From the NCBI GenBank assembly GCA_035630295.1, contig DASQKY010000042.1, positions 372,001 to 436,000 of the forward strand: a DNA stretch of 64,000 nucleotides, given 5' to 3'. The stretch comes from Acidimicrobiales bacterium (lineage in GTDB: Bacteria; Actinomycetota; Acidimicrobiia; Acidimicrobiales; Iamiaceae). A program made the position numbers and the translations under genes. This document shows, piece after piece, positions 41,916 through 52,237 of this stretch. The notes under the pieces are model-generated. The model had not been told where the DNA came from, made no database searches, and saw only the letters and a program-made list of their open reading frames with translations. Position 1 is the first letter of the stretch; each line of letters starts with the position of its first letter.

Positions 41916-43541
41916 GTGACCACGTCCGCCGACCCCACCCAGCGCCCCGAGGGTGACGCCGACGCGCCGAGCGTGCCCGCCGTGCCGTACCGCTTCGAGC
42001 CGACCCACACCCCGGAGTCGCTCAAGCGGGCCTTCGCCGACCGGCTGGAGGCGGGGGAGGAGCCCGAGGGACCCGAGGTCGAGGTGCGCCTGGCCGGGCG
42101 CCTGGCCCTGCGCCGGGACTCGAAGAACTTCCTGTTCGTCACCCTGGTGCGGGCGGCCGACACCGATGGCGCCCGGCCGGCGGGACCCCCCGACGACACC
42201 GAACGTGGGTCGGACTCGGCCAAGCCCGGTCGCATCCAGCTCATGGCCACCGAGGACGGCACCCCCCGCTACGAGGCCTTCAAGGCCCTGCCCCTCGGCA
42301 CCTGGATCGGCGTCACCCGGGGCACGGTGATGCGCACCCGGCGGGGCGAGCTGTCGGTCAAGGTCCGCGACTGGGTCACCCTGGCCGAGCCGACCCGGGC
42401 CTTCCCCGACAAGTGGCGGCCCACCGACGACCCCGAGTTCCGCTACCGGCAGCGCTACGCCGACCTGTGGGTCAACGACGAGGCCCGGCGCACCTTCCTG
42501 CTGCGCAGCCGGCTGCTGTCGCTGACCCGGCGCTGGTTGGAGGACCGGGGCTTCGTCGAGGTCGAGACCCCGCTGCTGCACCCCATCCCCGGCGGGGCCA
42601 CGGCCACCCCCTTCACCACCCACCACAACGCCCTGGACCTCGACCTCTACCTGCGCATCGCCCCCGAGCTGTACCTGAAGCGGCTGGTGGTGGGCGGGAT
42701 CGAGCGGGTGTTCGAGATCGGTCGGGTGTTCCGCAACGAGGGCCTCTCCCCCCGGCACAACCCCGAGTTCACGATGCTCGAGCTCTACCAGGCCTACGCC
42801 GACTATGGCGACGTGATGACCCTGACCGAGGAGCTGGTGGCCCACCTGGCCCGCGAGCTGTGCGGCACCACCGAGCTGGCCCACGGCGGCCGGCCCCTCG
42901 ACCTCACCCCTCCGTGGCGCCGGGCCCGCATGACCGACCTGATCGAGGAGCAGATCGGCGTCGCCCTCGACGTGCGCCAGCCGGTCGAGGAGCTGCGGGC
43001 GGTGGCGGCCGAGCACGGCGTGGAGGTGGCCGACGACGCCGGCCCCGGCAAGGTCATCCTGGAGATCTACGAGAAGACCACCGAGGCCGCCCTGTGGGGC
43101 CCGGTGTTCGTCATCGACTACCCGCAGGAGGTCTCGCCCCTGGCCCGCCCCCACCGGGAGCGGCCCGGTGAGGTCGAGCGCTTCGAGGCCATCGTGGCCG
43201 GTCGGGAGCTGTGCAACGCCTTCAGCGAGCTCACCGACCCGGTCGACCAGCGGGAGCGGTTCGAGGACCAGGCCCGCCAGCGCGACGCGGGCGACGCCGA
43301 GGCCATGGCCGTCGACCTCGACTACATCCGGGCCCTGGAGTACGGGCTGCCCCCCACGGGGGGCCTGGGGGTGGGCATCGACCGCCTGGTGATGCTGCTG
43401 GCCGACGTGCCGTCCATCCGCGACGTGGTGCTGTTCCCCACCCTGCGCCCGGAGGCCGGGCCCGACGCCGACGGAGCCGACGGCTCGCCGGCCGACGGCG
43501 ACGGGCCGGCCGGGCCGGAGCCCGGTCCCGGGGAGGGCTGA
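41916..43541 (+). CDS. lysS: Lysyl-tRNA synthetase (class II)
   Basis: A 541-residue enzyme that charges tRNA-Lys. An N-terminal OB-fold anticodon-binding domain (about 55-150) precedes the class II core with motif 2 [20 protein letters not shown] and motif 3 [13 protein letters not shown]. The OB-fold has an acidic/Pro-rich insertion of about 25 residues near 81-104. The C-terminal tail (about 30 residues) is low complexity. It lies 51 nt after coaX and 1 nt before the next gene, so these are probably one transcript. No second lysyl synthetase or mprF-type fusion is evident. Confidence 0.93.
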   Translation: MTTSADPTQRPEGDADAPSVPAVPYRFEPTHTPESLKRAFADRLEAGEEPEGPEVEVRLAGRLALRRDSKNFLFVTLVRAADTDGARPAGPPDDTERGSDSAKPGRIQLMATEDGTPRYEAFKALPLGTWIGVTRGTVMRTRRGELSVKVRDWVTLAEPTRAFPDKWRPTDDPEFRYRQRYADLWVNDEARRTFLLRSRLLSLTRRWLEDRGFVEVETPLLHPIPGGATATPFTTHHNALDLDLYLRIAPELYLKRLVVGGIERVFEIGRVFRNEGLSPRHNPEFTMLELYQAYADYGDVMTLTEELVAHLARELCGTTELAHGGRPLDLTPPWRRARMTDLIEEQIGVALDVRQPVEELRAVAAEHGVEVADDAGPGKVILEIYEKTTEAALWGPVFVIDYPQEVSPLARPHRERPGEVERFEAIVAGRELCNAFSELTDPVDQRERFEDQARQRDAGDAEAMAVDLDYIRALEYGLPPTGGLGVGIDRLVMLLADVPSIRDVVLFPTLRPEAGPDADGADGSPADGDGPAGPEPGPGEG

Positions 43542-43542
43542 G

Positions 43543-44514
43543 GTGGGCACCCGCGTGCTGCTCTCGGGGATGGGCGGGGAGCTGGGCACGCGCGTCACCA
43601 ACCTGCTGGAGGCCGACCCGTCCGTCGAGGCCATCGTGGGCCTGGACGTGGCCCCGCCCCGGGACCGCATCCCCCGGGCCGAGTTCCACCTGGTGGCGGC
43701 CCACGACCGCGACCGCATCGCCCGGATCGTGGCCGACGTCGAGCCCACCGCCGTGGTGCACCTGGGCACCTTCGAGCCCGACGCCCGGGTCGGCCGGCGC
43801 CAGGCCGCGACCATGACCGAGGCCCTGTCGGTGGCCACCCTGGGCGCCGCGGCCCGCAGCCCGGCCCTCGACCGCATCGTGGTCCGCAGCGGCATCGAGG
43901 TCTACGGCCGGCCCCGCGGCGGCCCGCACCGCCCCGACGAGACCGTCGAGCCCCGGCCCACCACGGCGTGGGGCCGGACCCTGGCCCGGCTCGAGGAGAT
44001 GGCCACACGGGCCGCCCAGGCCGCGGACGTGCCCCTGTGCACCCTGCGGGTGGCGCCGGTGGTGGGTCCGCACGTCCCCAGCCCCCTGGGCCGCTACCTG
44101 CGGTTGCCGGCGGTGCCGGTGTCGGCGGTGGCCGACCCGCCGTTCTCGCTGCTGCACCAGGAGGATGCCTCCGCCGCCGTGGTCCGGGCCCTGGCCTCCG
44201 GCCTCGACCTCACCGTGAACGTGGTGGGGCCCGGGGCGGTGACGCCCACCCAGGCCGTCCGCCTCGGGGGCCGGGTGCCCCTGCCCACCGTCGGTCCCGG
44301 CTGGCTGGCCGCCCGCCTGGCCTGCGAGCTGGTCGGCGCGCCGCTGCCGGCCCACGTGGTGGAGCTGCTGCTGCGGGGCCGGGCGGCCGACGGGGCGCTG
44401 GGCCAGGAGGTCCTGGGCCTGGCCCCTGTGCGCAGCACCGAGGCCGTGGTCCGCGACCTCTACGAGTGGGCCGAGGTGGTGCACCTCCCGGTGGCCGATC
44501 GGGACGCGGCGTGA
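43543..44514 (+). CDS. NAD-dependent epimerase/dehydratase family protein
   Basis: A 323-residue SDR-like protein. The cofactor loop is GMGGELG, a variant of GxxGxxG. The catalytic Tyr is in GIEVYGRP, but the expected Tyr-x3-Lys is not obvious at the usual place (AWGRTLARLEE), so dehydrogenase activity is doubtful. It resembles the SDR proteins found beside acyltransferase-like genes in actinobacteria. It starts 1 nt after lysS and overlaps the next gene by 4 nt. Confidence 0.75.
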   Translation: MGTRVLLSGMGGELGTRVTNLLEADPSVEAIVGLDVAPPRDRIPRAEFHLVAAHDRDRIARIVADVEPTAVVHLGTFEPDARVGRRQAATMTEALSVATLGAAARSPALDRIVVRSGIEVYGRPRGGPHRPDETVEPRPTTAWGRTLARLEEMATRAAQAADVPLCTLRVAPVVGPHVPSPLGRYLRLPAVPVSAVADPPFSLLHQEDASAAVVRALASGLDLTVNVVGPGAVTPTQAVRLGGRVPLPTVGPGWLAARLACELVGAPLPAHVVELLLRGRAADGALGQEVLGLAPVRSTEAVVRDLYEWAEVVHLPVADRDAA

Positions 44515-45242
44515 GCGGCGCCTCGGGTCGCGGCAGCGCGAGTCGGGCCGGGTCCCGGCGGGCCGGGGGGTCCGTGGGTGGCCAGCCCGGCGACGGGCCG
44601 ACGGTGCCGGTGCGGCCGGCGTCGGCCGGGGCGCTGCTGCGGCGCCGGTTCGAGGGCACCCACCACGTCGACGAGTGGGGCCTGGACCCCGATGCCGTCC
44701 GCCTCCTGTCCCCGCTGGTGGGGCTGCGGTGGTCGGTGGAGGCCCAGGGCACCGAGCGCATCCCGGCCTCGGGCCCGGCGGTGCTGGTCCACAACCGGGG
44801 GATCGGCCTGTCGGAGCTGGTGGTGCTGGCCCGGGGCGTGCGCCGGGCCACCGGGCGCCACGTCCGCACCGCTGGCCTGGTCGACGTGGCCCCCCTGGCC
44901 ACCGTGGGCCGGGCCCTCGGGGCGGTGGTCGACCGTCCCGACGAGCTGCGGGGCCTGCTGCGGGCCGGCGAGCTGGTGGGCCTACCCCTGGGTCGCGACC
45001 TGAGCCGGCCCCGCCGGGCCGGGCCCCTGGTCCCCGAGGCCCTGGCCCCGGCCCTCGACACCTGCGCCGCGGTGATCCCCGTGGCCCTGGTCGGCCCGGT
45101 GGTCGGGCGGAACTGGCGCCTGCTGGTGGGCCGACCCCTGGCCCTCCCCCCCGATCGGGGCCCCCTGGCCGTGGCCGAGGTGGTCGACCAGGCCCGGGCC
45201 GGCGTGGAGACCCTCCTGGCCGAGGCGGCCCGCCGCTTCTGA
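44511..45242 (+). CDS. Acyltransferase-like (PlsC superfamily) protein with altered active site
   Basis: A 243-residue protein. After a 40-residue basic, Gly/Ser-rich N-terminus, residues about 75-235 follow the glycerolipid acyltransferase fold (GPAVLVHNRGIGLSELVVLA, then RAGELVGLPLGRD and VIPVALVG). The catalytic HX4D motif is not intact: the segment reads HNRGIG, with no Asp at the fifth position. It may bind rather than transfer acyl groups, or use another residue. It is translationally coupled to the SDR-like gene (GTGA overlap), and the two probably act together. Confidence 0.65.
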   Translation: MSGASGRGSASRAGSRRAGGSVGGQPGDGPTVPVRPASAGALLRRRFEGTHHVDEWGLDPDAVRLLSPLVGLRWSVEAQGTERIPASGPAVLVHNRGIGLSELVVLARGVRRATGRHVRTAGLVDVAPLATVGRALGAVVDRPDELRGLLRAGELVGLPLGRDLSRPRRAGPLVPEALAPALDTCAAVIPVALVGPVVGRNWRLLVGRPLALPPDRGPLAVAEVVDQARAGVETLLAEAARRF

Positions 45243-45266
45243 CTCGCCCGGGCTCCTTTCCCGGGT

Positions 45267-45322
45267 CGCCGTTCCGAGGCGCCCGCGCCCACCCCCACGG
45301 GCAGAGGCGTCTCAGAACGGCG
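45267..45322 (+). repeat. Class A palindrome, copy 3
   Basis: Arms CGCCGTTCCGAGGCGCC (45267-45283) and GGCGTCTCAGAACGGCG (45306-45322) match at 15 of 17 positions, the exceptions being G-T type pairs. It lies just upstream of the TAACCT promoter element of the hydrolase. Confidence 0.8.
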
Positions 45323-45330
45323 GGGGCCCG

Positions 45331-45336
45331 TAACCT
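45331..45336 (+). promoter_or_regulatory. -10 element TAACCT of the hydrolase-ogt pair
   Basis: TAACCT-CCGGGC-ATG, exactly 6 nt. It begins only 9 nt after the palindrome arm, so the hairpin covers the -35 region. Confidence 0.65.
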
Positions 45337-45342
45337 CCGGGC

Positions 45343-46212
45343 ATGGCTTACGTCAGGGCGGAGGACGGCACCCGCCTCCACTACCAGGTGTGGGGGCGGG
45401 GCGAGCCCCTGCTGCTGGTGCACGGCCTGGGCACCGACCTGCGGGGCTGGCTGCCCCAGCGCCGGGCCTTCGGGAGCCGCTACCGGTGCATCGCCTTCGA
45501 CAACCGGGGCGTCGGGGCGTCGGACAAGCCGCCCGGTCCCTACGACCTGGAGGCCATGGCCGATGACGCCCTGCGGGTGCTGGCCGCCAGCGGCCACGAG
45601 TCGGCCCACGTGGTCGGGGTCTCGATGGGCGGCATCCTGGCCCAGATGGTGGCCGTCCGGGCCCCGGAGCGGGTCCGGTCGCTGACCCTGGCCTGCACCG
45701 CTTGCCGGCACCTGCCGTGGCGGCGGGAGCTGCTGGCCGAGTGGGCCGAGGTGGCCACCACCGAGGGCATGGGGACGTTCGTGCGCGACAACATGCGCTG
45801 GCTGGTGGGCCCCCGCTCGCTGCGGCGGGTGTGGCCGCTGGCCACCCTCATCGCCCCCCTCGTGCTCAACGTGCCCCCGCACGCCTTCGCCGCCCAGGTG
45901 GCCGCCATCCTGGCCACCGACGACGCCATGGCCGACGAGCTGGCCGCCATCACCGCCCCCACCCTGGTCACCGTGGGCAGCCAGGACATCCTGACCCCCC
46001 GGGGCGACTCGGAGGAGCTGGCCGAGCGCATCCCCGGGGCCGAGCTGGTCGTGGTCCGGGGCGGCGCCCACCTGTTCCAGTTGGAGCACGTCGGCACCTT
46101 CAACCGCATCGTCCGGCAGCACCTGGACGCGGCCTCGGCGGCGTCCGAACCATCGTCGGCTCCGGGCGACCGGGCCGCGACCGCGCCCCGCCAGGACGTG
46201 GTGGAGGCGTGA
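45343..46212 (+). CDS. Alpha/beta fold hydrolase
   Basis: A 289-residue serine hydrolase. The oxyanion segment is LVHGLGTDLRGW, nucleophile in GVSMGGIL, catalytic Asp in GSQDILTPRG and His in GGAHLFQLEH. It resembles 3-oxoadipate enol-lactonase and haloperoxidase-type hydrolases. The C-terminal 25 residues are a disordered tail. It is co-transcribed and 4-nt overlapped with the alkyltransferase gene; no functional link is known. Confidence 0.85.
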   Translation: MAYVRAEDGTRLHYQVWGRGEPLLLVHGLGTDLRGWLPQRRAFGSRYRCIAFDNRGVGASDKPPGPYDLEAMADDALRVLAASGHESAHVVGVSMGGILAQMVAVRAPERVRSLTLACTACRHLPWRRELLAEWAEVATTEGMGTFVRDNMRWLVGPRSLRRVWPLATLIAPLVLNVPPHAFAAQVAAILATDDAMADELAAITAPTLVTVGSQDILTPRGDSEELAERIPGAELVVVRGGAHLFQLEHVGTFNRIVRQHLDAASAASEPSSAPGDRAATAPRQDVVEA

Positions 46213-46811
46213 GCAGGTCCGGTCCCGTCCCCGGCCCGTCGCGGGACGGCGCCGGGCCGGATGACGGGCTGGCGGCCCGGGGCTACCTGCTGTTCCCGAC
46301 CGACCTGGGGACGTGCGGGGTGGCCTGGGGGCCGGAGGGGATCGAGGCCGTGCAGCTGCCCGAGGCCGACGGGGACCGCACCGAGGCCCGCCTGCGGCTC
46401 CGGGCCCCCGGGGCGGCGCCGGCCCCGCCCCCGCCCGCGGTGGTCGAGGCGGTGCGGGCCATGACCACCCTGCTGGCCGGCGAGCCCGTGGACCTGACCG
46501 GGGTGGCCGTCGACCTGGCCTCGGCGTCGGACTTCGACCGGCGGGTGTACCTGGCCGTCCGGGCCATCCCGCCCGGCCAGACCCGCACCTACGGCCAGGT
46601 GGCCGAGGCGGTGGGCGAGCCGGGGGCGGCCCAGGCCGTGGGCCGGGCCATGGGCACCAACCCGGTGCCCATCGTGGTGCCCTGCCATCGGGTCATGGGC
46701 GCCGGGGGCCGGCCGGTGGGCTTCTCGGCCCACGGCGGCGTGGACACCAAGCTCCGCATGCTGCGCATCGAAGGGGCCGCCGCCGGCGGCCCGCCCACCC
46801 TGTTCGACTGA
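46209..46811 (+). CDS. ogt: Methylated-DNA-protein cysteine methyltransferase family (Ogt-like)
   Basis: A 200-residue alkyltransferase. The C-terminal domain carries PGQTRTYGQVAEAVG, the helix-turn-helix-like AAQAVGRAMGTNPVPIVV, and the acceptor cysteine in PCHRVMG. It removes O6-alkyl groups from guanine by transfer to that cysteine. The N-terminal half is variable and short, without Ada zinc cysteines. The GTG start overlaps the hydrolase stop by 4 nt. Confidence 0.88.
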   Translation: MSRSGPVPGPSRDGAGPDDGLAARGYLLFPTDLGTCGVAWGPEGIEAVQLPEADGDRTEARLRLRAPGAAPAPPPPAVVEAVRAMTTLLAGEPVDLTGVAVDLASASDFDRRVYLAVRAIPPGQTRTYGQVAEAVGEPGAAQAVGRAMGTNPVPIVVPCHRVMGAGGRPVGFSAHGGVDTKLRMLRIEGAAAGGPPTLFD

Positions 46812-46895
46812 CGGGAGGGGCCACAGCCCCGGGACGGGCGCCGCCGCGGCCTCGTCGCGGGGCCACGCCCGACGGTCGGGGGCGCGGCCCGGGCG

Positions 46896-47525
46896 CTACT
46901 CGATGCCGTGCTCCAGGGCGTAGCGGATGAGCTCCTGCTTCCGGGACAGGTGGAGCTTGCCCAGGATGTTGCGCACGTGGTTCTCCACCGTCTTCTCGGC
47001 GATGAACAGCTCCTCGCCGATCTGGCGGTAGGGGTGGCCCCGGGCCACGTGCTGGAGCACCTCGCGCTCCCGGTCGGAGAGGGGCTGGGCCCCGCCGTCG
47101 CGGCTCATGCGCCGGAACTCGCCGAGCAGGAGGGCGGCCAGGCTGGGGGAGAAGACGGGCTCGCCGTGGGCCGCCTTCCACAGGGCCCGGCGCAGCTCCT
47201 CCGACGGCGTCGACTTCACCAGGTAGCCCACCGCCCCGGCCGCCACCGCGTCGAGCAGGTCGCGCTCGGCCTCGCTGACGGTCAGCATGACGATGGGCGT
47301 GTCCTGGCCACAGGCCCGGGCCACCGCCAGGCCCCCGCCGCCGGGCATGTTCAGGTCGCAGATCACCAGGTCGGGTCGGGTCCGGCCGATGACCTCGATG
47401 GCCTCCTGGGCGTCGCCGGCCTCGCCCACCACGTGGAACGAGGACCCCAGGTCGGCCCGCACCCCGGATCGCCAGATCTGGTGGTCGTCGGCCACGACGA
47501 CCCGCACCGCCTCCAGCTCGGACAT
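46896..47525 (-). CDS. NarL/LuxR family response regulator
   Basis: A 209-residue response regulator. The receiver has acidic residues Asp13-Asp14 and phospho-acceptor Asp57 (VICDLNMPG), and the switch residues LTVSEAE and YLVKSTP. The LuxR-type helix-turn-helix spans about 140-200 (LSDREREVLQHVARGHPYRQ). It is the partner of the kinase encoded 21 nt upstream on the same strand. Gene order kinase then regulator indicates one operon. Confidence 0.92.
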   Translation of the reverse strand: MSELEAVRVVVADDHQIWRSGVRADLGSSFHVVGEAGDAQEAIEVIGRTRPDLVICDLNMPGGGGLAVARACGQDTPIVMLTVSEAERDLLDAVAAGAVGYLVKSTPSEELRRALWKAAHGEPVFSPSLAALLLGEFRRMSRDGGAQPLSDREREVLQHVARGHPYRQIGEELFIAEKTVENHVRNILGKLHLSRKQELIRYALEHGIE

Positions 47526-47546
47526 GCCGGCCAGTGTCCCACGCCC

Positions 47547-48632
47547 TCAGGTGGGCAGGAGGAGGCGGACCTCGGTGCCCCGGCCGGCGGCCGAGCGGAC
47601 CTCGGCCCGGCCGCCCACGTCGGCCAGGCGGCCGCGGATGGAGCGGGACAGGCCGACACCCTCGGGCGTGGCCTCCACGTCGAAGCCGTCGCCGTCGTCG
47701 TCGACCGAGATGGCCATCCAGCCGTCGTCGCCGGGGTCTACGAAGACCACGGCCCGCCCGGCGGCGCCGTGCTTGGCCGCGTTGGCCAGGGCCTCGCCCA
47801 CGGCCCCCGCCGCGGCCTGCACCAGGGGCGCGGCCAACGGACCCGGTTCCTCGACCACGGTGACCTCGACGGCCAGGCCGTGCCGGGCCTCGGCCCGGGC
47901 CGCCACCCGCCGCAGCTCGGCCAGCAGGTCCCCGGGCGGGCGGTCGATGCCCAGCAGCATGGCCCGCAGCTCCCGCTCCTGGGCCTGGGCCAGGGCGGCC
48001 AGCTCGGGGTCGGCGGCCCGGCGCTGCACGACGGCCAGGGTCTGGAGCACCCCGTCGTGGAGGGTGCGGGCCACCTCCTCGCGGGCCCGGGCGGCGGCGA
48101 TGGCGTCCTCGGCCCGGCGCAGGCGGCCCACCACCAGCCCGGCCGCCGCCCCGGCCAGGGCGTAGAGGAAGGTGGTGGACAGCAGCGACAGGGCGCCGGG
48201 CGAGCCCAGGGCGTCGAGGTGGGTGCCGCCGTAGCGGCCCAGGCCGACGGCCACGCCGGCCGCGGCCCCGGCCGCGGGCCCGAGGGCGATGCCGGCCGTC
48301 ATCACCCCGGCCAGGGGCCAGGCCGTGCCCAGCGACACCCGGTGGGCCCCGCCGTAGACCCACTCGTCGGCCACCAGCAGGGCTCCGCCCACCGCCACCT
48401 CCAGGACCACGGCGCCGGGCCGCAGGAGCAGGCCGGGGGCCCGGCGGGAGGCCCCGCCCAGGGCCACGGTCAGGACCAGGGCGGCGGCCACCAGGGCGGT
48501 GGCCACCGCCGGGTGGGCCAGGTCGGCCCGGGTCACCACCAGCACCACCGCGGTCCACACCCAGGCCACGGCCCGGAACACGGCCAGGCCCCCCAGGACC
48601 TCCCGGTCGAGCGGCGACGTGGGGGCCTCCAT
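47547..48632 (-). CDS. Sensor histidine kinase (MacS-like, HisKA_3)
   Basis: A 361-residue kinase with an N-terminal membrane domain of about six helices (residues 15-165), no extracytoplasmic sensor domain, the phospho-acceptor motif ARTLHDGVLQTLA, and an HATPase with N-box GEALANAAKHG and G-box GVGLSRSIRGRL. It should phosphorylate the NarL-type regulator downstream. The membrane domain, rich in Gly/Ala/Val, probably senses the membrane itself. It is divergent from the LOG gene across 61 nt. Confidence 0.88.
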   Translation of the reverse strand: MEAPTSPLDREVLGGLAVFRAVAWVWTAVVLVVTRADLAHPAVATALVAAALVLTVALGGASRRAPGLLLRPGAVVLEVAVGGALLVADEWVYGGAHRVSLGTAWPLAGVMTAGIALGPAAGAAAGVAVGLGRYGGTHLDALGSPGALSLLSTTFLYALAGAAAGLVVGRLRRAEDAIAAARAREEVARTLHDGVLQTLAVVQRRAADPELAALAQAQERELRAMLLGIDRPPGDLLAELRRVAARAEARHGLAVEVTVVEEPGPLAAPLVQAAAGAVGEALANAAKHGAAGRAVVFVDPGDDGWMAISVDDDGDGFDVEATPEGVGLSRSIRGRLADVGGRAEVRSAAGRGTEVRLLLPT

Positions 48633-48693
48633 CGGGGCCAGCTTCGCAGCCGCAGCCGCCGCCGGCCGGGGAGGGGCCTGGCAGGATGCTGGC

Positions 48694-49284
48694 GTGGAGC
48701 TGGCCCGGGTGTGCGTGTTCTGCGGGTCGAACCCGGGGACCGACCCGGCCTTCGCCGCCGCGGCCGACGCCGCCGGGGCCGAGCTGGCCCGGCGGGGCAT
48801 CGCCCTGGTCTACGGGGGCGGCACCGTCGGCCTCATGGGCCGGGTGGCCAGCGCGGCCATGGCCGCCGGGGGCGAGGTGATCGGGGTCATCCCCGACTTC
48901 CTCGACCGGGTCGAGATCGCCAAGCGCGACATCACCCGGCTGGAGGTGGCGGCCAGCATGCACGAGCGCAAGGCCCGCATGGCCGAGCTGTCCGACGCCT
49001 TCCTGGCCCTGCCCGGAGGGCTGGGCACCTTCGAGGAGGTGTTCGAGTCCATGACCTGGACCCAGCTCGGGGTGCACGACAAGCCGGTGGGGCTGGTCGA
49101 CGTGGCCGGCTTCTGGGCCCCGGCGGTGGCCCTGCTGGACGGGGCGGTGGCCGCCGGGTTCCTCACCGCCGAGTCCCGGGCCAGCATCGTGACCGCCCCC
49201 GACGTGGGTGCCGCCCTCGACGCCTTCGCCCACTGGTCCCGTCCCCGCCGGGGCAAGTGGACCGAGACCGACGTCACCCTCTGA
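48694..49284 (+). CDS. LOG family (cytokinin riboside monophosphate phosphoribohydrolase-like)
   Basis: A 196-residue Rossmann-fold protein. The family motif PGGLGTFEEVFE is intact, with YGGGTVGLMG and the conserved Arg/Glu residues (MHERKARM) of the active site. LOG enzymes cleave nucleoside monophosphates to base and ribose phosphate. The GTG at 48694 is preferred because CAGGAT lies 6 nt upstream, a near match to the TAnnnT promoters here, and because the homologous N-terminus begins at VCVFCGSNPG. Confidence 0.88.
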   Translation: MELARVCVFCGSNPGTDPAFAAAADAAGAELARRGIALVYGGGTVGLMGRVASAAMAAGGEVIGVIPDFLDRVEIAKRDITRLEVAASMHERKARMAELSDAFLALPGGLGTFEEVFESMTWTQLGVHDKPVGLVDVAGFWAPAVALLDGAVAAGFLTAESRASIVTAPDVGAALDAFAHWSRPRRGKWTETDVTL

Positions 49285-49416
49285 CCGCCGGAAACGGGGG
49301 GCCGCCACCCCTTGCGGCGGGCCGCCGGTGGCCGACGGAGGGGGTGGTGGCATCGTCGGGAGGAGCGTGCCGTCCTCATCCGTCGTCCCGGGGGCCGGGT
49401 CGGCGGGGCCGGGCGG

Positions 49417-49437
49417 TAGGATCCGACCCACGATCCT
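49417..49437 (+). promoter_or_regulatory. clpC promoter -10 (TAGGAT) within a dyad
   Basis: TAGGAT (49417-49422) is part of a perfect inverted repeat AGGATC-n8-GATCCT (49418-49437). Transcription would start within the dyad, giving a leader of about 45 nt that includes GGGAGGAACC. A repressor at the dyad could block clpC. Confidence 0.5.
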
Positions 49438-49474
49438 GCGACGGGCCGCCCGGTCCTGACGAGGGAGGAACCAG

Positions 49475-52015
<2,541 letters not shown>

Positions 52016-52052
52016 GCCGACACCAGCGGCGTCGAGCGCACCCCCGCTCCCT

Positions 52053-52078
52053 CGGGCCCCCGCCACGGCGGGGGCCCG
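52053..52078 (+). terminator. Terminator of clpC
   Basis: Perfect 11-bp stem CGGGCCCCCGC / GCGGGGGCCCG with loop CACG, 38 nt after the clpC stop. The rest of the 222-nt gap is of lower GC near 52130-52190 and shows no gene. Confidence 0.75.
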
Positions 52079-52224
52079 GTCGCGTCCCGGGGACAGACAC
52101 GGCGAGGCCGCTCCTTCGTGCGGTGACGGTGTCCGTCTCTTTCGTGCTGAACCAACATCGCGCATGTTCAGCAAGGTTCTGTCTGGAAGGGTGCTGAAGG
52201 AGGCCCGCCCACGGCCGGTGGGGG

Positions 52225-52230
52225 TAGGTT
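52225..52230 (+). promoter_or_regulatory. -10 element TAGGTT of the LuxR-type regulator gene
   Basis: TAGGTT-CCGCGGC-GTG, 7 nt before the start at 52238. Confidence 0.55.
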
Positions 52231-52237
52231 CCGCGGC

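Noticed and set aside
46861-46885. A hairpin between ogt and the response regulator as terminator
   Set aside because: CGCCCGA/TCGGGGGCG pairs only with a bulge and there are equally good pairings all around in this GC-rich gap.
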